A DNA stretch of 44,781 nucleotides. Source: JBECKQ01 sp040235375 (lineage in GTDB: Bacteria; Planctomycetota; Phycisphaerae; UBA1845). Each line of letters opens with the position of its first letter. Position 1 is the first letter of the stretch. The stretch lies in the NCBI GenBank assembly GCA_040235375.1, contig JBECKQ010000062.1:1-44781 (forward strand), given 5' to 3'. The translations under genes and the position numbers were made by a program. The notes below the pieces were generated by a model. That model searched no databases. It worked only from the letters and a program-made list of their open reading frames with translations, and was not told the DNA's origin. This document shows positions 8,418 to 16,464 of the stretch, in pieces.

Positions 8418-10259
8418 ATGATGCGCATGTCTTGCCGTTCGATTCAGTTTGGAAGTCTGTTTGCCGTCATTGCGATTGCCACGGGCGCATGGGGATGTCG
8501 ATCGCGCCAGAAGGAAATCGCGTTCAGCCCGCAGGAGTATCAAGCGCACCTGGCGTACCTGGCCAGCGACAGGCTCGAGGGACGCGGCCTGGGCAGTGAC
8601 GGAATCGAGCTGGCGGCGCAGTACATCGCCCGGCACTTCAAGCAATGCGGCCTCGAGCCGGCCGGCGTCGACGGCAGTTACTTCCAGCCGTTCACCGTCA
8701 GGCTGGCGGCATCGCGGACCAATGACGGCCGTCTCGACGTGACCGGAGCGGACGTTTCGCCGAAGGAAGGCCAGGATTTCGTCGCGTTTCCATTCTCGTC
8801 GAGCGACGCGTTCGAGGGAGACGTGGTCTTCGCCGGCTACGGCATCGTCAACGAAGCGAAGAACCACGACGATTTCGCCCATCTCGACGTGACCGGCAGG
8901 GTCGTGCTGCTGCTCCGCGGCGAACCGCCGGGATGGGCCGACACCGAGGGACTCGAGCACACGCCGCACGCCAACTTCTCGAAGAAGGTGTACAACGTTC
9001 GCGAGCGCGGTGGGGTGGCCGTGCTGATCGCCAATCAGCGGCCGGAAGAAGGGAAAACGGACGAACTGTTCGACTGGAACCGCCCGGAAGGCGGCGATCC
9101 GCAAGCGGACTTCGGCCTGCCGGCCATGCACGTCAAGCGGTCGCTGGCGGACGCGATGCTGGACGCCGGCGGTCTCGATTCGCTGGACGCTCTGCAGAAG
9201 CGGATGGACGACGGGGAGCGGGTGTCCGACGGCCTGGACGGCGTTCAGGTCGCTGGCTTACCGGGCGTCGAAAGGGCGAACGCCGAGACGCGAAACGTGG
9301 TCGGGATCATTCCCGGCAGCGGCCTGCACGCGGACGAATACGTCGTGATCGGCGCGCATTACGATCACCTCGGCATCGTCGTGCCGCGCAAGACGTTCAA
9401 CTCTCCCGAAGTTCGCGGCCCGCAGATTCACAACGGCGCGGATGACAACGCGTCCGGAACGGCGGGCGTGATCGAACTGGCCCGCGCGTTCAGCCAGGGG
9501 CCGCCGACCGATCGCAGCCTGATGTTCATCACGTTCTCCGGCGAGGAGAGCGGGCTGCTCGGCAGCAGGTACTTCGTGAAGCATCCGCCGGTGCCGGTCG
9601 CGCAGATGGATGCGATGCTGAACATGGACATGATCGGCCGGCTGCCGGAAGACAGCCGGAAGCTGCAGGTATTCGGCAAGAAGTCGGGCAATGAGCTCGA
9701 ACCGCTGTTGGAGCGCGACGCCAGGGAGCACGGGTTCGAATTGAAGGGCGAAGCCGGCGGGTTCGGTGCGAGCGATCACACGTCGTTCTACCTCGAAGGC
9801 GTGCCGGCGTTGCACTTCTTTACCGGCCTGCACAAGGACTACCACCTGCCCAGCGACGACGCGGACAAGATCAACGCGAAAGGCGCGACCGACGTACTGG
9901 CCATGGTCTACGATGCGGCCCGGCAGATCGCCGACGAGGATCAGCGCATCACGTACAACAAAGTGACGCCGAAGTTCGACGCGAAGCGCAGCAGCTACAA
10001 GGTGGTGATCGGCATCATGCCGAGCTTTGCTGATGACGGTAACGGCTTGGGCGTCGATGCAGTGAGCGAGGGCGGTCCGGCGGAGGCGGCGGGCCTCAAG
10101 GCCGGCGACGTGATCATCCGCCTGGGCGACACCGAAGTACGCAACATCTACGATCACATGCACGCGCTCAATGAACACAAGGCGGGCGAAGTAGTGGATG
10201 TCGTCGTCATGCGCGACGGCAAGAAGATGACGTTCAAGGTGACGCTCGCGGGAAGATAG
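8418..10259 (+). CDS. M28-family zinc peptidase lipoprotein with PA-type insertion and C-terminal PDZ domain
   Basis: About 613 residues. GGAGAG at 8408-8413 favours ATG 8418 or 8421; GTG 8406 is an in-frame alternative. The N-terminus is a signal peptide with lipobox AWGC, so the enzyme should be anchored on the outer face of a membrane. The middle part (VFAGYGIVNEAKNHDDFAHL, GRVVLLLRGEPP) is a PA-like insertion. The metal ligands of the M28 fold are all visible: His in GAHYDHLG, Asp in NGADDNASG, Glu-Glu in SGEESGLLGS, Asp in NMDMIGR and His in KDYHLPSDDADK. The last ~90 residues form a PDZ domain (GLGVDAVSEGGPAEAAGLKA, GDVIIRLGDTEV). Family knowledge: aminopeptidase-type hydrolysis of peptides using two zinc ions. 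The thioesterase gene starts 5 bases after its stop. Confidence 0.92.
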   Translation: MMRMSCRSIQFGSLFAVIAIATGAWGCRSRQKEIAFSPQEYQAHLAYLASDRLEGRGLGSDGIELAAQYIARHFKQCGLEPAGVDGSYFQPFTVRLAASRTNDGRLDVTGADVSPKEGQDFVAFPFSSSDAFEGDVVFAGYGIVNEAKNHDDFAHLDVTGRVVLLLRGEPPGWADTEGLEHTPHANFSKKVYNVRERGGVAVLIANQRPEEGKTDELFDWNRPEGGDPQADFGLPAMHVKRSLADAMLDAGGLDSLDALQKRMDDGERVSDGLDGVQVAGLPGVERANAETRNVVGIIPGSGLHADEYVVIGAHYDHLGIVVPRKTFNSPEVRGPQIHNGADDNASGTAGVIELARAFSQGPPTDRSLMFITFSGEESGLLGSRYFVKHPPVPVAQMDAMLNMDMIGRLPEDSRKLQVFGKKSGNELEPLLERDAREHGFELKGEAGGFGASDHTSFYLEGVPALHFFTGLHKDYHLPSDDADKINAKGATDVLAMVYDAARQIADEDQRITYNKVTPKFDAKRSSYKVVIGIMPSFADDGNGLGVDAVSEGGPAEAAGLKAGDVIIRLGDTEVRNIYDHMHALNEHKAGEVVDVVVMRDGKKMTFKVTLAGR

Positions 10260-10264
10260 ATATC

Positions 10265-10669
10265 ATGTCGCCGGCGGATGCGCCCAACCAATCGAAAGTG
10301 GAGATTCGCGTGCGGTACGCGGAGTGCGACGCGATGGGTTACCTCCACCATGCCCGGTATCTCGAATACCTCGAAGTTTCACGCACGGAATTGCTGCGGG
10401 CGTCGGGGATGAGCTATCGCGAGTGCGAGGAGCAGGGCGTGTTCTTCGTCGTGTCGAAGATGGAGATTCGCTTTCGCGTGCCTATCCGCTACGACGACGT
10501 GGTGACGGTGGAGACGCGGGTCGAGCGGATCACGCGCACGCGCGTCGATCATTCGTACCGGATATACCGTGAAGGCGTGCTCACGACGGAGGCCACGTCC
10601 ACGCTGGCGTGCATCGGGCGCGATGGCCGGCCCATCGTCATGCCCGAGCACCTGTGGCCGAAAGAGTGA
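10265..10669 (+). CDS. Acyl-CoA thioesterase, YbgC/4-hydroxybenzoyl-CoA thioesterase (hotdog) family
   Basis: A 134-residue single-domain hotdog protein of normal length. The N-terminal motif VRYAECDAMGYLHHARYLEY carries the family's catalytic Asp in the D-x-M-G-x-x-x-H-x-x-Y pattern. It is followed by KMEIRFRVPIRYDDVVTVET, the central strand region of this fold. Family knowledge: such cytoplasmic enzymes hydrolyse acyl-CoA thioesters. Some belong to the Tol-Pal cluster, but no tol genes are seen here. The gene begins 5 bases after the M28 peptidase stop and is probably translated from the same message. A hairpin with a T-run follows at 10745-10770. The acyl substrate cannot be predicted. Confidence 0.9.
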   Translation: MSPADAPNQSKVEIRVRYAECDAMGYLHHARYLEYLEVSRTELLRASGMSYRECEEQGVFFVVSKMEIRFRVPIRYDDVVTVETRVERITRTRVDHSYRIYREGVLTTEATSTLACIGRDGRPIVMPEHLWPKE

Positions 10670-10719
10670 TCACCGTGCGGCGTGACCCACATCCTTGACA
10701 CGTAGCAGCCCGGGCGATA

Positions 10720-10770
10720 CCAGTTAACTGGCGCGAGCGCCAGGTGGGGTCGAAGGAGACCCCATTTTTT
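10720..10770 (+). promoter_or_regulatory. Three consecutive stem-loops before purA, possible attenuator
   Basis: The palindrome CCAGTTAACTGG (10720-10731), a 7-bp stem-loop CTGGCGC/GCGCCAG (10728-10743) and the T-run hairpin at 10745-10770 follow one another. The first two share CTGG at 10728-10731, so only one can form at a time. TTGACA at 10695-10700 upstream could be a -35, although the -10 (TACCAG) is poor. The array could simply end the smc transcript or attenuate purA. Confidence 0.4.
10745..10770 (+). terminator. Rho-independent terminator between the thioesterase gene and purA
   Basis: TGGGGTC (10745-10751), a 6-base loop and GACCCCA (10758-10764) form a perfect 7-bp stem followed directly by six T residues. 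It lies about 75 bases after the thioesterase stop and 39 bases before purA. Confidence 0.8.
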
Positions 10771-10809
10771 GTGCCTCCGCCCGCTTGTCTGACGATATAT
10801 GGGGGCCAC

Positions 10810-12150
10810 ATGAGCGCTGCCGCAATGGAACATACCTGCGTCGTCGGCCTCGGCTGGGGCGACGAAGGCAAGGGCAAGATCGTCGATATGCTCTGCCCGG
10901 CCTTCGACGTTGTCGTCCGCTATAACGGCGGGGCCAACGCCGGGCACACTGTGCGTGCCGGCGGCGAGGCGTTCGCTCTGCACCTCCTGCCGACCGGCGT
11001 GCTTCATCGCAATACGGTCGGCGTCATCGGCCCGGGTGTGGTGGTGGACCCGATTGCGCTGCTTGCCGAGACGGATGCACTGATCGCCCGCGGCATACCG
11101 GCCGGTGATCGGCTCCGCATCAGCGACCGCGCCCATCTTGTCATGCCCTACCACCTGCTCGAGGACCGATTGAGCGAATCGAACTTGGACGGGTCGAACC
11201 GCATTGGCACGACGGCACGGGGAATCGGTCCATGCTATGCCGACAAGATGCGCCGCACGACGGCCGTCCGCATGATCGACCTTGTGGAACTCGATCGGCT
11301 GAAGCCGGCGCTCACGCGGATTGTTGGTCAGAAGCGGCGCGTGCTGGAGGCAGCATACGGCGCAGCCGAAGAGTTGGATGCCGAACGCTTATTCGAAGGT
11401 CTCCGAAGCGTCGCGGACCGGCTGGCGCCGCTCGTGTGCGATACCAGCCTTTTTCTTGAGTCCGAGATGGCGAGCGGACGAAAGCTGCTGTTCGAGGGGG
11501 CCAACGGCATGCTGCTCGACATCGATCACGGGACGTATCCGTACGTGACGTCGAGCCAGACCGGGCCGCAGGGCGTTGCATCGGGTGCGGGCGTATCGCC
11601 GTGGATCGTTCAGCGGCGGATCGGGGTCACCAAAGCGTACTCGACGCGCGTCGGCGAGGGGCCGTTTCCAACTGAACTGACGGACGCGACGGGCGAACGG
11701 ATTCGCGAGCAAGGCCACGAATATGGTACGACGACGGGCCGGCCACGGCGCTGCGGATGGCTTGATGCCGTGGCGATACGGCGGAGCGTTCGTCTGGGCG
11801 GCATCAGCGAGATTGCGTTGACACATCTCGATACGCTCAGCGGTTTCGAGCGTGTGGGGATCGCCGTCGGGTATCGACTGGAGGGCCGGCTGATCGACAC
11901 GATGCCTGCCGATCCGGAGGTGTTGGCACGCGTCGAGCCGGAACTGGAAACTCTCGCGGGCTGGGAGGGCGATATACGCGGCGTCAAACAAATCGCCGAT
12001 CTGCCCTCCGGTGCGCAGAGTTTCATCGCCCGGATCGAGGAATTGATGGAGATACCGGTCGAGATCGTCAGTGTCGGAGCCGACCGGCAGCAGACCGTTT
12101 TCCGTACGAGGCACTGGCGCGATCTGATCCGCACGCGAGCACATACGTAG
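10810..12150 (+). CDS. purA: Adenylosuccinate synthetase
   Basis: 446 residues from ATG 10810, close to the usual ~430. The frame extends upstream to 10744, but that would overlap the terminator hairpin, and ATG 10810 places the family's N-terminus correctly. The P-loop region GLGWGDEGKGKIVD holds the catalytic Asp, and YNGGANAGHTV holds the catalytic His. GTTARGIGPCYADK, LFEGANGMLLDIDHGTYPY and the C-terminal TTTGRPRRCGWLDAVAIR are further family signatures. Family knowledge: it joins IMP and aspartate using GTP, the first committed step to AMP, in the cytoplasm. The uppS gene follows after 39 bases on the same strand and may share the transcript. Confidence 0.97.
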   Translation: MSAAAMEHTCVVGLGWGDEGKGKIVDMLCPAFDVVVRYNGGANAGHTVRAGGEAFALHLLPTGVLHRNTVGVIGPGVVVDPIALLAETDALIARGIPAGDRLRISDRAHLVMPYHLLEDRLSESNLDGSNRIGTTARGIGPCYADKMRRTTAVRMIDLVELDRLKPALTRIVGQKRRVLEAAYGAAEELDAERLFEGLRSVADRLAPLVCDTSLFLESEMASGRKLLFEGANGMLLDIDHGTYPYVTSSQTGPQGVASGAGVSPWIVQRRIGVTKAYSTRVGEGPFPTELTDATGERIREQGHEYGTTTGRPRRCGWLDAVAIRRSVRLGGISEIALTHLDTLSGFERVGIAVGYRLEGRLIDTMPADPEVLARVEPELETLAGWEGDIRGVKQIADLPSGAQSFIARIEELMEIPVEIVSVGADRQQTVFRTRHWRDLIRTRAHT

Positions 12151-12189
12151 TATTCGTTGTCGTACAGCCTGGACCCTGCCGGATTCGCC

Positions 12190-12948
12190 ATGAGTGTAGA
12201 GCCATTTGATACGCGAGAAGTGCTGGGAATCGAGCCGGAGCAGATGCCTCGCCACGTTGCCGTCATCATGGACGGTAACGGACGCTGGGCGCGGGCACGG
12301 AATCTGGCTCGCCGCGAAGGCCACGTTCACGGCGCGGAGACCGTTCGCACGATCGTCACCGACGCCGCCCGGCTGCAGCTCGAGGCCCTGACGCTCTACA
12401 GCTTCAGCCGGGAGAACTGGAGCCGGCCGAAGGATGAAGTCTCGTTCCTCATGGACCTGTACGCCCAGTACCTGGTGTCGCAGCGCGACGTGATCCTCGG
12501 CAACAACGTGCGGCTGATTCACGTCGGCCGGCGCGATCTTTTGCCACCCTCCGTCCTGGCCGAGATGGACAAGACGATCGAACTGTCGAGCGGGAACACC
12601 GGGCTCAAGCTCTGCCTGGCGCTGAACTACGGGGCCCGTATGGAGATCACGGACGCCGTGCGGTCGATCGCCCAGGACGTCAAGGCCGGACGTGTCGAAC
12701 CGGAGGCGATCGACGAAGACTTGGTCGCCGCGCGGCTGTATACCGGCGGTCTGCCCGATCCCGATCTGCTGATCCGCACCGGCGGGGAGCATCGGGTGAG
12801 CAACTTTCTGCTCTGGCAGATCAGCTATGCGGAGATCGTGGTGTGCGATCTTTGCTGGCCGGATTTCGGCGTCGAGGCTTTTCACGAGGCGATTCGGGAG
12901 TTCGCCCGTCGCGATCGCCGCTTTGGCGGCGTGAAGGCGCCGGCCTGA
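12190..12948 (+). CDS. uppS: Isoprenyl transferase (undecaprenyl diphosphate synthase family)
   Basis: 252 residues from ATG 12190; a TTG at 12157 in the same frame is less likely. The motif RHVAVIMDGNGRWA contains the catalytic Asp that binds Mg-diphosphate (about residue 28). YSFSRENWSRP and DLLIRTGGEHRVSNFLLWQ with ISYAEI are diagnostic cis-prenyltransferase regions. Family knowledge: it builds the C55 lipid carrier for peptidoglycan and other envelope polymers by adding isopentenyl units to farnesyl diphosphate, working at the membrane surface. Neighbours are purA (39 bases upstream) and the SAM hydrolase (37 bases downstream), all on one strand. The usual partner cdsA is not adjacent. 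Confidence 0.96.
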   Translation: MSVEPFDTREVLGIEPEQMPRHVAVIMDGNGRWARARNLARREGHVHGAETVRTIVTDAARLQLEALTLYSFSRENWSRPKDEVSFLMDLYAQYLVSQRDVILGNNVRLIHVGRRDLLPPSVLAEMDKTIELSSGNTGLKLCLALNYGARMEITDAVRSIAQDVKAGRVEPEAIDEDLVAARLYTGGLPDPDLLIRTGGEHRVSNFLLWQISYAEIVVCDLCWPDFGVEAFHEAIREFARRDRRFGGVKAPA

Positions 12949-12985
12949 GCGCGGACATTCATCCTTCCGTGGTGAGGAGTTCGCC

Positions 12986-13882
12986 ATGTCCATGCTGACT
13001 CGACGATGGAGCCGGTGCAAGTCGTTCGCAATGTGCGTTCTGGTCTGTGCGGTGGTCGTATCGAGTGGCTGTACCGGCGCGCGGCACCGGCCGTTGGTGG
13101 CGCTGCTGACTGACTACGGCAGCGCCGACGCCTACACGGGCGTTCTTCAAGCGACGATCGTTCGTCAGTGCCGCGATGTGACACTTGTCCCCATCACACA
13201 TGAAGTGCCGGACTTCGACATTCGCGCTGGAAGCTTCATCCTCGGAATTGCGGCGCCGGCGTTTCCGGCGGACACGGTCTTCTGCGTGGTGGTTGATCCC
13301 GGCGTGGGCACGTCACGACGATCAATCATCCTGCGGACGAAGGACGGGCGGACATTCGTCGGGCCGGACAACGGCATCTTCACAGACGTTGCCGCGAACG
13401 AAGGTGTTGCCGGTGTCTGGGCGCTGGATGAGGCGCGATTCGCGCCGCCCGGGGCGCTGTCGCGGACGTTTCACGGCCGGGATGTCTACGGTCCGGTGGC
13501 GGGAATGCTGGCCGCAGGGGCCAAGCCGGAGAGACTAGGCACCGCGATTGAGCGGCCCGTTACATTTGCACTTTACAAGCCGCGACGAGATGGACAGGTA
13601 CTCACCGGCGTCGTCCGGCTGGTCGACGGCTACGGGAACATCATCACGAACATCCCCGGCGAATGGATACCGGCCAATCCCGGAGCACCGATCGACGTTA
13701 CGATCAAAGGTCAGACCCGGACCTATGCGCGGCAATCCACATATGCGGAGGCGTCGGAGGGCAGTGGAGTCGTGCTCGTCAACTCCCTTGGCGTGGTGGA
13801 GATCGCGCGCAATCAAGCAGCGGCGGCCACCGAGTTTCCCGGCGCGGGGACGGGGAGCGGAGTGGAACTCCACTTGCCGTGA
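12986..13882 (+). CDS. SAM hydrolase/DUF62 family (S-adenosylmethionine:hydroxide adenosyltransferase-like) with lipoprotein signal
   Basis: 298 residues; GAGGAG lies 6 bases before the ATG. The first ~34 residues (a basic start, then a hydrophobic run ending VVVSSGC) form a lipoprotein signal with Cys as the anchor. The rest matches the DUF62 fold: LLTDYGSADAYTGVLQATI holds the conserved Asp, CVVVDPGVGTSRRS and FVGPDNGIFT follow, and the C-terminal domain contains VDGYGNIITNIP. Family knowledge: relatives split SAM into adenosine and methionine using hydroxide, and the fluorinase and chlorinase belong to the same superfamily. Most members are cytoplasmic and lack a signal peptide, so a membrane-anchored form outside the cytoplasm is odd, because SAM is intracellular. 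The substrate is therefore open. It is probably co-transcribed with purA and uppS. Confidence 0.88.
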   Translation: MSMLTRRWSRCKSFAMCVLVCAVVVSSGCTGARHRPLVALLTDYGSADAYTGVLQATIVRQCRDVTLVPITHEVPDFDIRAGSFILGIAAPAFPADTVFCVVVDPGVGTSRRSIILRTKDGRTFVGPDNGIFTDVAANEGVAGVWALDEARFAPPGALSRTFHGRDVYGPVAGMLAAGAKPERLGTAIERPVTFALYKPRRDGQVLTGVVRLVDGYGNIITNIPGEWIPANPGAPIDVTIKGQTRTYARQSTYAEASEGSGVVLVNSLGVVEIARNQAAAATEFPGAGTGSGVELHLP

Positions 13883-13973
13883 CGGCGAGGGAGTCGTCGC
13901 GATGGTCAAGTATCACTTTAGATGCGGCACCGGAAAACGCGTGATAAGAGCGGCCCGGTTCACAGTTTTTCAC

Positions 13974-14001
13974 TTCACCTCGCCGCCACCTGAGGTATAC
14001 T
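13974..14001 (+). promoter_or_regulatory. Candidate promoter upstream of the TIGR03790-like gene
   Basis: TTCACC (13974-13979) and TATACT (13996-14001) with a 16-base spacer; the -10 matches the consensus at 5 of 6 positions. Transcription would start near 14008, inside the GTTAC palindrome, leaving a leader of about 430 bases. Confidence 0.45.
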
Positions 14002-14005
14002 AGAC

Positions 14006-14050
14006 GTTACAGGTAACTGGCTTTTACGGGAAGTAGCTGAGTTACAGGTA
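14006..14050 (+). promoter_or_regulatory. GTTACAGGTA direct repeats, one inside a palindrome; possible operator
   Basis: GTTACAGGTA occurs at 14006-14015 and again at 14041-14050, 35 bases apart. The first is part of a perfect inverted repeat, GTTACAGGTAAC (14006-14017). It overlaps the predicted transcription start, a typical place for a repressor site. GTTACAGGA also occurs in the leader of the response-regulator gene (42175-42183). Confidence 0.35.
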
Positions 14051-14235
14051 GGGGAAATACGGTAGGTCGAACGAGTCGTCGTGGTTTTGTTCGGCCTTGG
14101 AGTGGGGTTGGAGGCCATCAGGGGCGGTTGCTGCACGCCGACTGATGCACTCGCGCACGGGGAAAGGCCAAGCCGAGCGGCTCGAGGTGTGCGAAGGCGT
14201 GCACCTGATCATTCCGATTCCCCGCTCCGGGAAGT

Positions 14236-14347
14236 TGTCAGGCGTCAACAAGCGAAGTCGGTAGTGCGCGCCAACGCTGGCGCACGAAGCGCGGTCCAGA
14301 CTGCTGCCGAGGGCGCTGCTGTTCGCGCGAGCGGCAGACGCCTGACA
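14236..14347 (+). ncRNA. Candidate structured leader RNA (three-way junction) before the TIGR03790-like gene
   Basis: A closing stem of 10 perfect pairs joins TGTCAGGCGT (14236-14245) to ACGCCTGACA (14338-14347). Inside are a hairpin at 14264-14285 (GCGCCA/TGGCGC with an ACGC loop, plus two outer pairs) and a stem CTGCCG (14304-14309)/CGGCAG (14332-14337) that abuts the closing stem. I recognise no known riboswitch class. The element ends about 90 bases before the start codon. Confidence 0.35.
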
Positions 14348-14436
14348 GGACTGGTCAACGTTTACCTCTGCATGCGAGTTGTGGAATGTGTCGCGTCATC
14401 CGTCTCACGGGCATTCGATCGGTAGAGGGGAGGAGA

Positions 14437-16323
14437 GTGAGACCGGCGTCGTGTGCACTGATGTCTGTGCTGATCGCTTTCTCGGCGGGAGTAAGGGCAT
14501 CGCGCGGAAATGTGGTCGTTCCGGGCACCACTGAACCACCGCCACCGTATGAGCCACCGGTCATTCCACCATATACGCCGGACAGCGAGATACCGCTTGG
14601 GCCGCGGAACGTGCTGTTGCTGGTGAATGCGAACAGCCCGGCGAGCGTGGAAGTCGCGAAGATGTATCGCGAGTTCTACCCCTCCATCAAGGACAACCAG
14701 GTCGTTTACCTGTCGGGGCTGGTGGACAGCGCTTCACTCGTGGCGACGCCGGCCGACGAGATCATCACGCGGGCGGATTTCGCGACGTACATCGCCGAGC
14801 CGACGCGCCAGCATCTCATGGCGTACGGCCTGGTGAATCGCACGTACGTGATCATCACGACCGCGGGTATGCCGTACCGCATCGAGGATACGAATCCGGC
14901 ATACGACAGCGTTGTCGATCCGGCGGCGTCGAACGCGTCGCTGGCCGTGGACAAGCGCGGGTTGCTGAACGCGGCCTCGGTGGAATCCGACCTCGCCTTG
15001 CTCTTCCAGATAGACCCGACGCTGAGCGACGGAATACGAGCGCCGATCGCGAACCGCATCGTCAACCCGTACCAGGGTTACGGGACCAGCGTCAAGCGAT
15101 GGGCGGAGGATCGAGACATACTCGGGCAGCTCTCCGACTACGGATGGACGTGGGCGTGGCGCATCAGCAAGAGTCCGAGCTTCGAAGGCGATTTCGACGC
15201 GAGCGGCGGCTATACGGCGCGTGACCGGATGCTGAATCCCGGGTCGATCTACCTGGTCGCCCGCCTCGACGGGCCGCACAACATGGGAGAGTACCCCGTG
15301 TTCTCCGTGCGGGAGATGCTCGAGCGGTCCGCGGCGGTGAGCAACCCGGCGAGCTTTTACTTCGTGGGCTACTCGGGCACAACATCCGCGGTGGCCATCG
15401 ACTATGCGCCCGCAGTCTGGTCGTTACAGTACACTGCGACGTATAACGTACCGTCGTCGCGCCAGTTCCTGACGTTCGATGACGATCCGATTCCGCCCGG
15501 GGCGGAGGATTTCGACCCGCCGTGGCATGCCGGAAGCCATTATACCGATGCGTTTCGCTGGCTGACAGGCGGAGTGTCGCCTGATGGCACAAATCCGTCC
15601 GCAGAGGCCATCTCGGTCGGCTTGGGCGGCACGGTCTACTATGATCCGACTTCCGCGGTGATGAACCAGAGCTTCATCGGTACCGACGAAGGGATCATCG
15701 GACTGATGACGTTCGGCAAGAACGCGTCCGACGGCCGGCCGAAGACGTATCTGCTGACGAGCGGTCCCGGCGGCGGAGCGCTGTTCAACTGCGCCTACGG
15801 CGCCGTGTTCATCTCACTGGAGAGCTTCAACGCACTGACCATGTTCTCGGACGCCTCGACCAATCAGGGCAAGATCGTTGACTTCATTGCAATTGGCGGG
15901 ACGGCGGCGATCGGCCACTCGTTCGAGCCGGAATACTATGCCCAGGTCCAGGGTGATTACCTCATGCGCAACCTGTTGCGCGACGAGGACGGCGACAGCG
16001 TCGGCGACATGGCGGCGGTCGAGGTGGCCTTCAGCGCGCTGCCATACCTGAGTTGGACGGAGGTGTTCATCGGCGATCCGCTCATGCGCCTGCACACCGG
16101 AGAGGGGGGTGTCGTCGATCTCACACCGCGGCCGGGAGACGTCAATGACGACGGAATCGTCGGCTACAGGGATATCGACATCGTGCTCGGGGCATATGGA
16201 ACAGCGATTGGTGAAGACGACTACTACGTGCCTGCGGACCTGACTCGCGACGGCGAAATCGACGGAGCCGACCTTGACGAAGTGTTGGATAACTACGGCC
16301 AGCACTATGGCGAAGGCGGGTAA
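14437..16323 (+). CDS. TIGR03790-like secreted protein with C-terminal dockerin-type repeats
   Basis: About 628 residues from GTG 14437, which follows a GAGGGGAGGA stretch; ATG 14386 and ATG 14461 are in-frame alternatives. A signal peptide (CALMSVLIAFSAGVRA) is followed by a Pro-rich linker. The domain beginning NVLLLVNANSPASVEVAKMY, with LMAYGLVNRTYVIITTAGMP later, resembles the TIGR03790 family, which is known from exosortase-bearing bacteria and has no assigned function. The last ~70 residues carry two Ca-binding dockerin-type loops: GDVNDDGIVGYRDIDIVLGA and ADLTRDGEIDGADLDEVLDN. Family knowledge: dockerins bind cohesins, and in planctomycetes they occur at C-termini of many secreted proteins. 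Two PEP-CTERM genes follow, which supports a shared envelope-sorting context. The TIGR03790 assignment is from recalled motifs. Confidence 0.72.
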   Translation: MRPASCALMSVLIAFSAGVRASRGNVVVPGTTEPPPPYEPPVIPPYTPDSEIPLGPRNVLLLVNANSPASVEVAKMYREFYPSIKDNQVVYLSGLVDSASLVATPADEIITRADFATYIAEPTRQHLMAYGLVNRTYVIITTAGMPYRIEDTNPAYDSVVDPAASNASLAVDKRGLLNAASVESDLALLFQIDPTLSDGIRAPIANRIVNPYQGYGTSVKRWAEDRDILGQLSDYGWTWAWRISKSPSFEGDFDASGGYTARDRMLNPGSIYLVARLDGPHNMGEYPVFSVREMLERSAAVSNPASFYFVGYSGTTSAVAIDYAPAVWSLQYTATYNVPSSRQFLTFDDDPIPPGAEDFDPPWHAGSHYTDAFRWLTGGVSPDGTNPSAEAISVGLGGTVYYDPTSAVMNQSFIGTDEGIIGLMTFGKNASDGRPKTYLLTSGPGGGALFNCAYGAVFISLESFNALTMFSDASTNQGKIVDFIAIGGTAAIGHSFEPEYYAQVQGDYLMRNLLRDEDGDSVGDMAAVEVAFSALPYLSWTEVFIGDPLMRLHTGEGGVVDLTPRPGDVNDDGIVGYRDIDIVLGAYGTAIGEDDYYVPADLTRDGEIDGADLDEVLDNYGQHYGEGG

Positions 16324-16428
16324 TATTCGTCGTAAGTGCATTATCGACAGTTTGTTATGGCCTCGCACCACCGGGGCTCGGGGGCGTCGACCGAGCGGCG
16401 AATTCGAAGAAAAGTGAAAAGAAAACCG

Positions 16429-16458
16429 TTGACATTGCTCGGTCAAATGCGGTAGTCT
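16429..16458 (+). promoter_or_regulatory. Promoter for the candidate RNA / first PEP-CTERM gene
   Basis: A consensus -35 TTGACA (16429-16434) and TAGTCT (16453-16458) are separated by 18 bases, with an A-rich stretch just upstream that could act as an UP element. The expected start is near 16465. Confidence 0.55.
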
Positions 16459-16464
16459 GATGCC

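Larger units (their letters stand above)
13883..14436. other. Long leader region upstream of the TIGR03790-like gene
   Basis: About 550 bases without a convincing gene. It holds a plausible promoter (13974-14001), a GTTAC palindrome with a second half-copy (14006-14050) and an array of strong stems (14236-14347). A 114-codon open frame starting at 14081 has no recognisable domain and overlaps these structures. Confidence 0.45.

Noticed and set aside
14081..14425. 114-codon open frame in the leader of the TIGR03790-like gene
   Set aside because: No ribosome binding site, no domain, and it overlaps strong RNA stems.
15422..15427. Further GTTACAG occurrences inside genes (for example 15422 and about 35566)
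   Set aside because: They are single half-sites within coding sequence, without an 11-bp partner, so not counted as operators.
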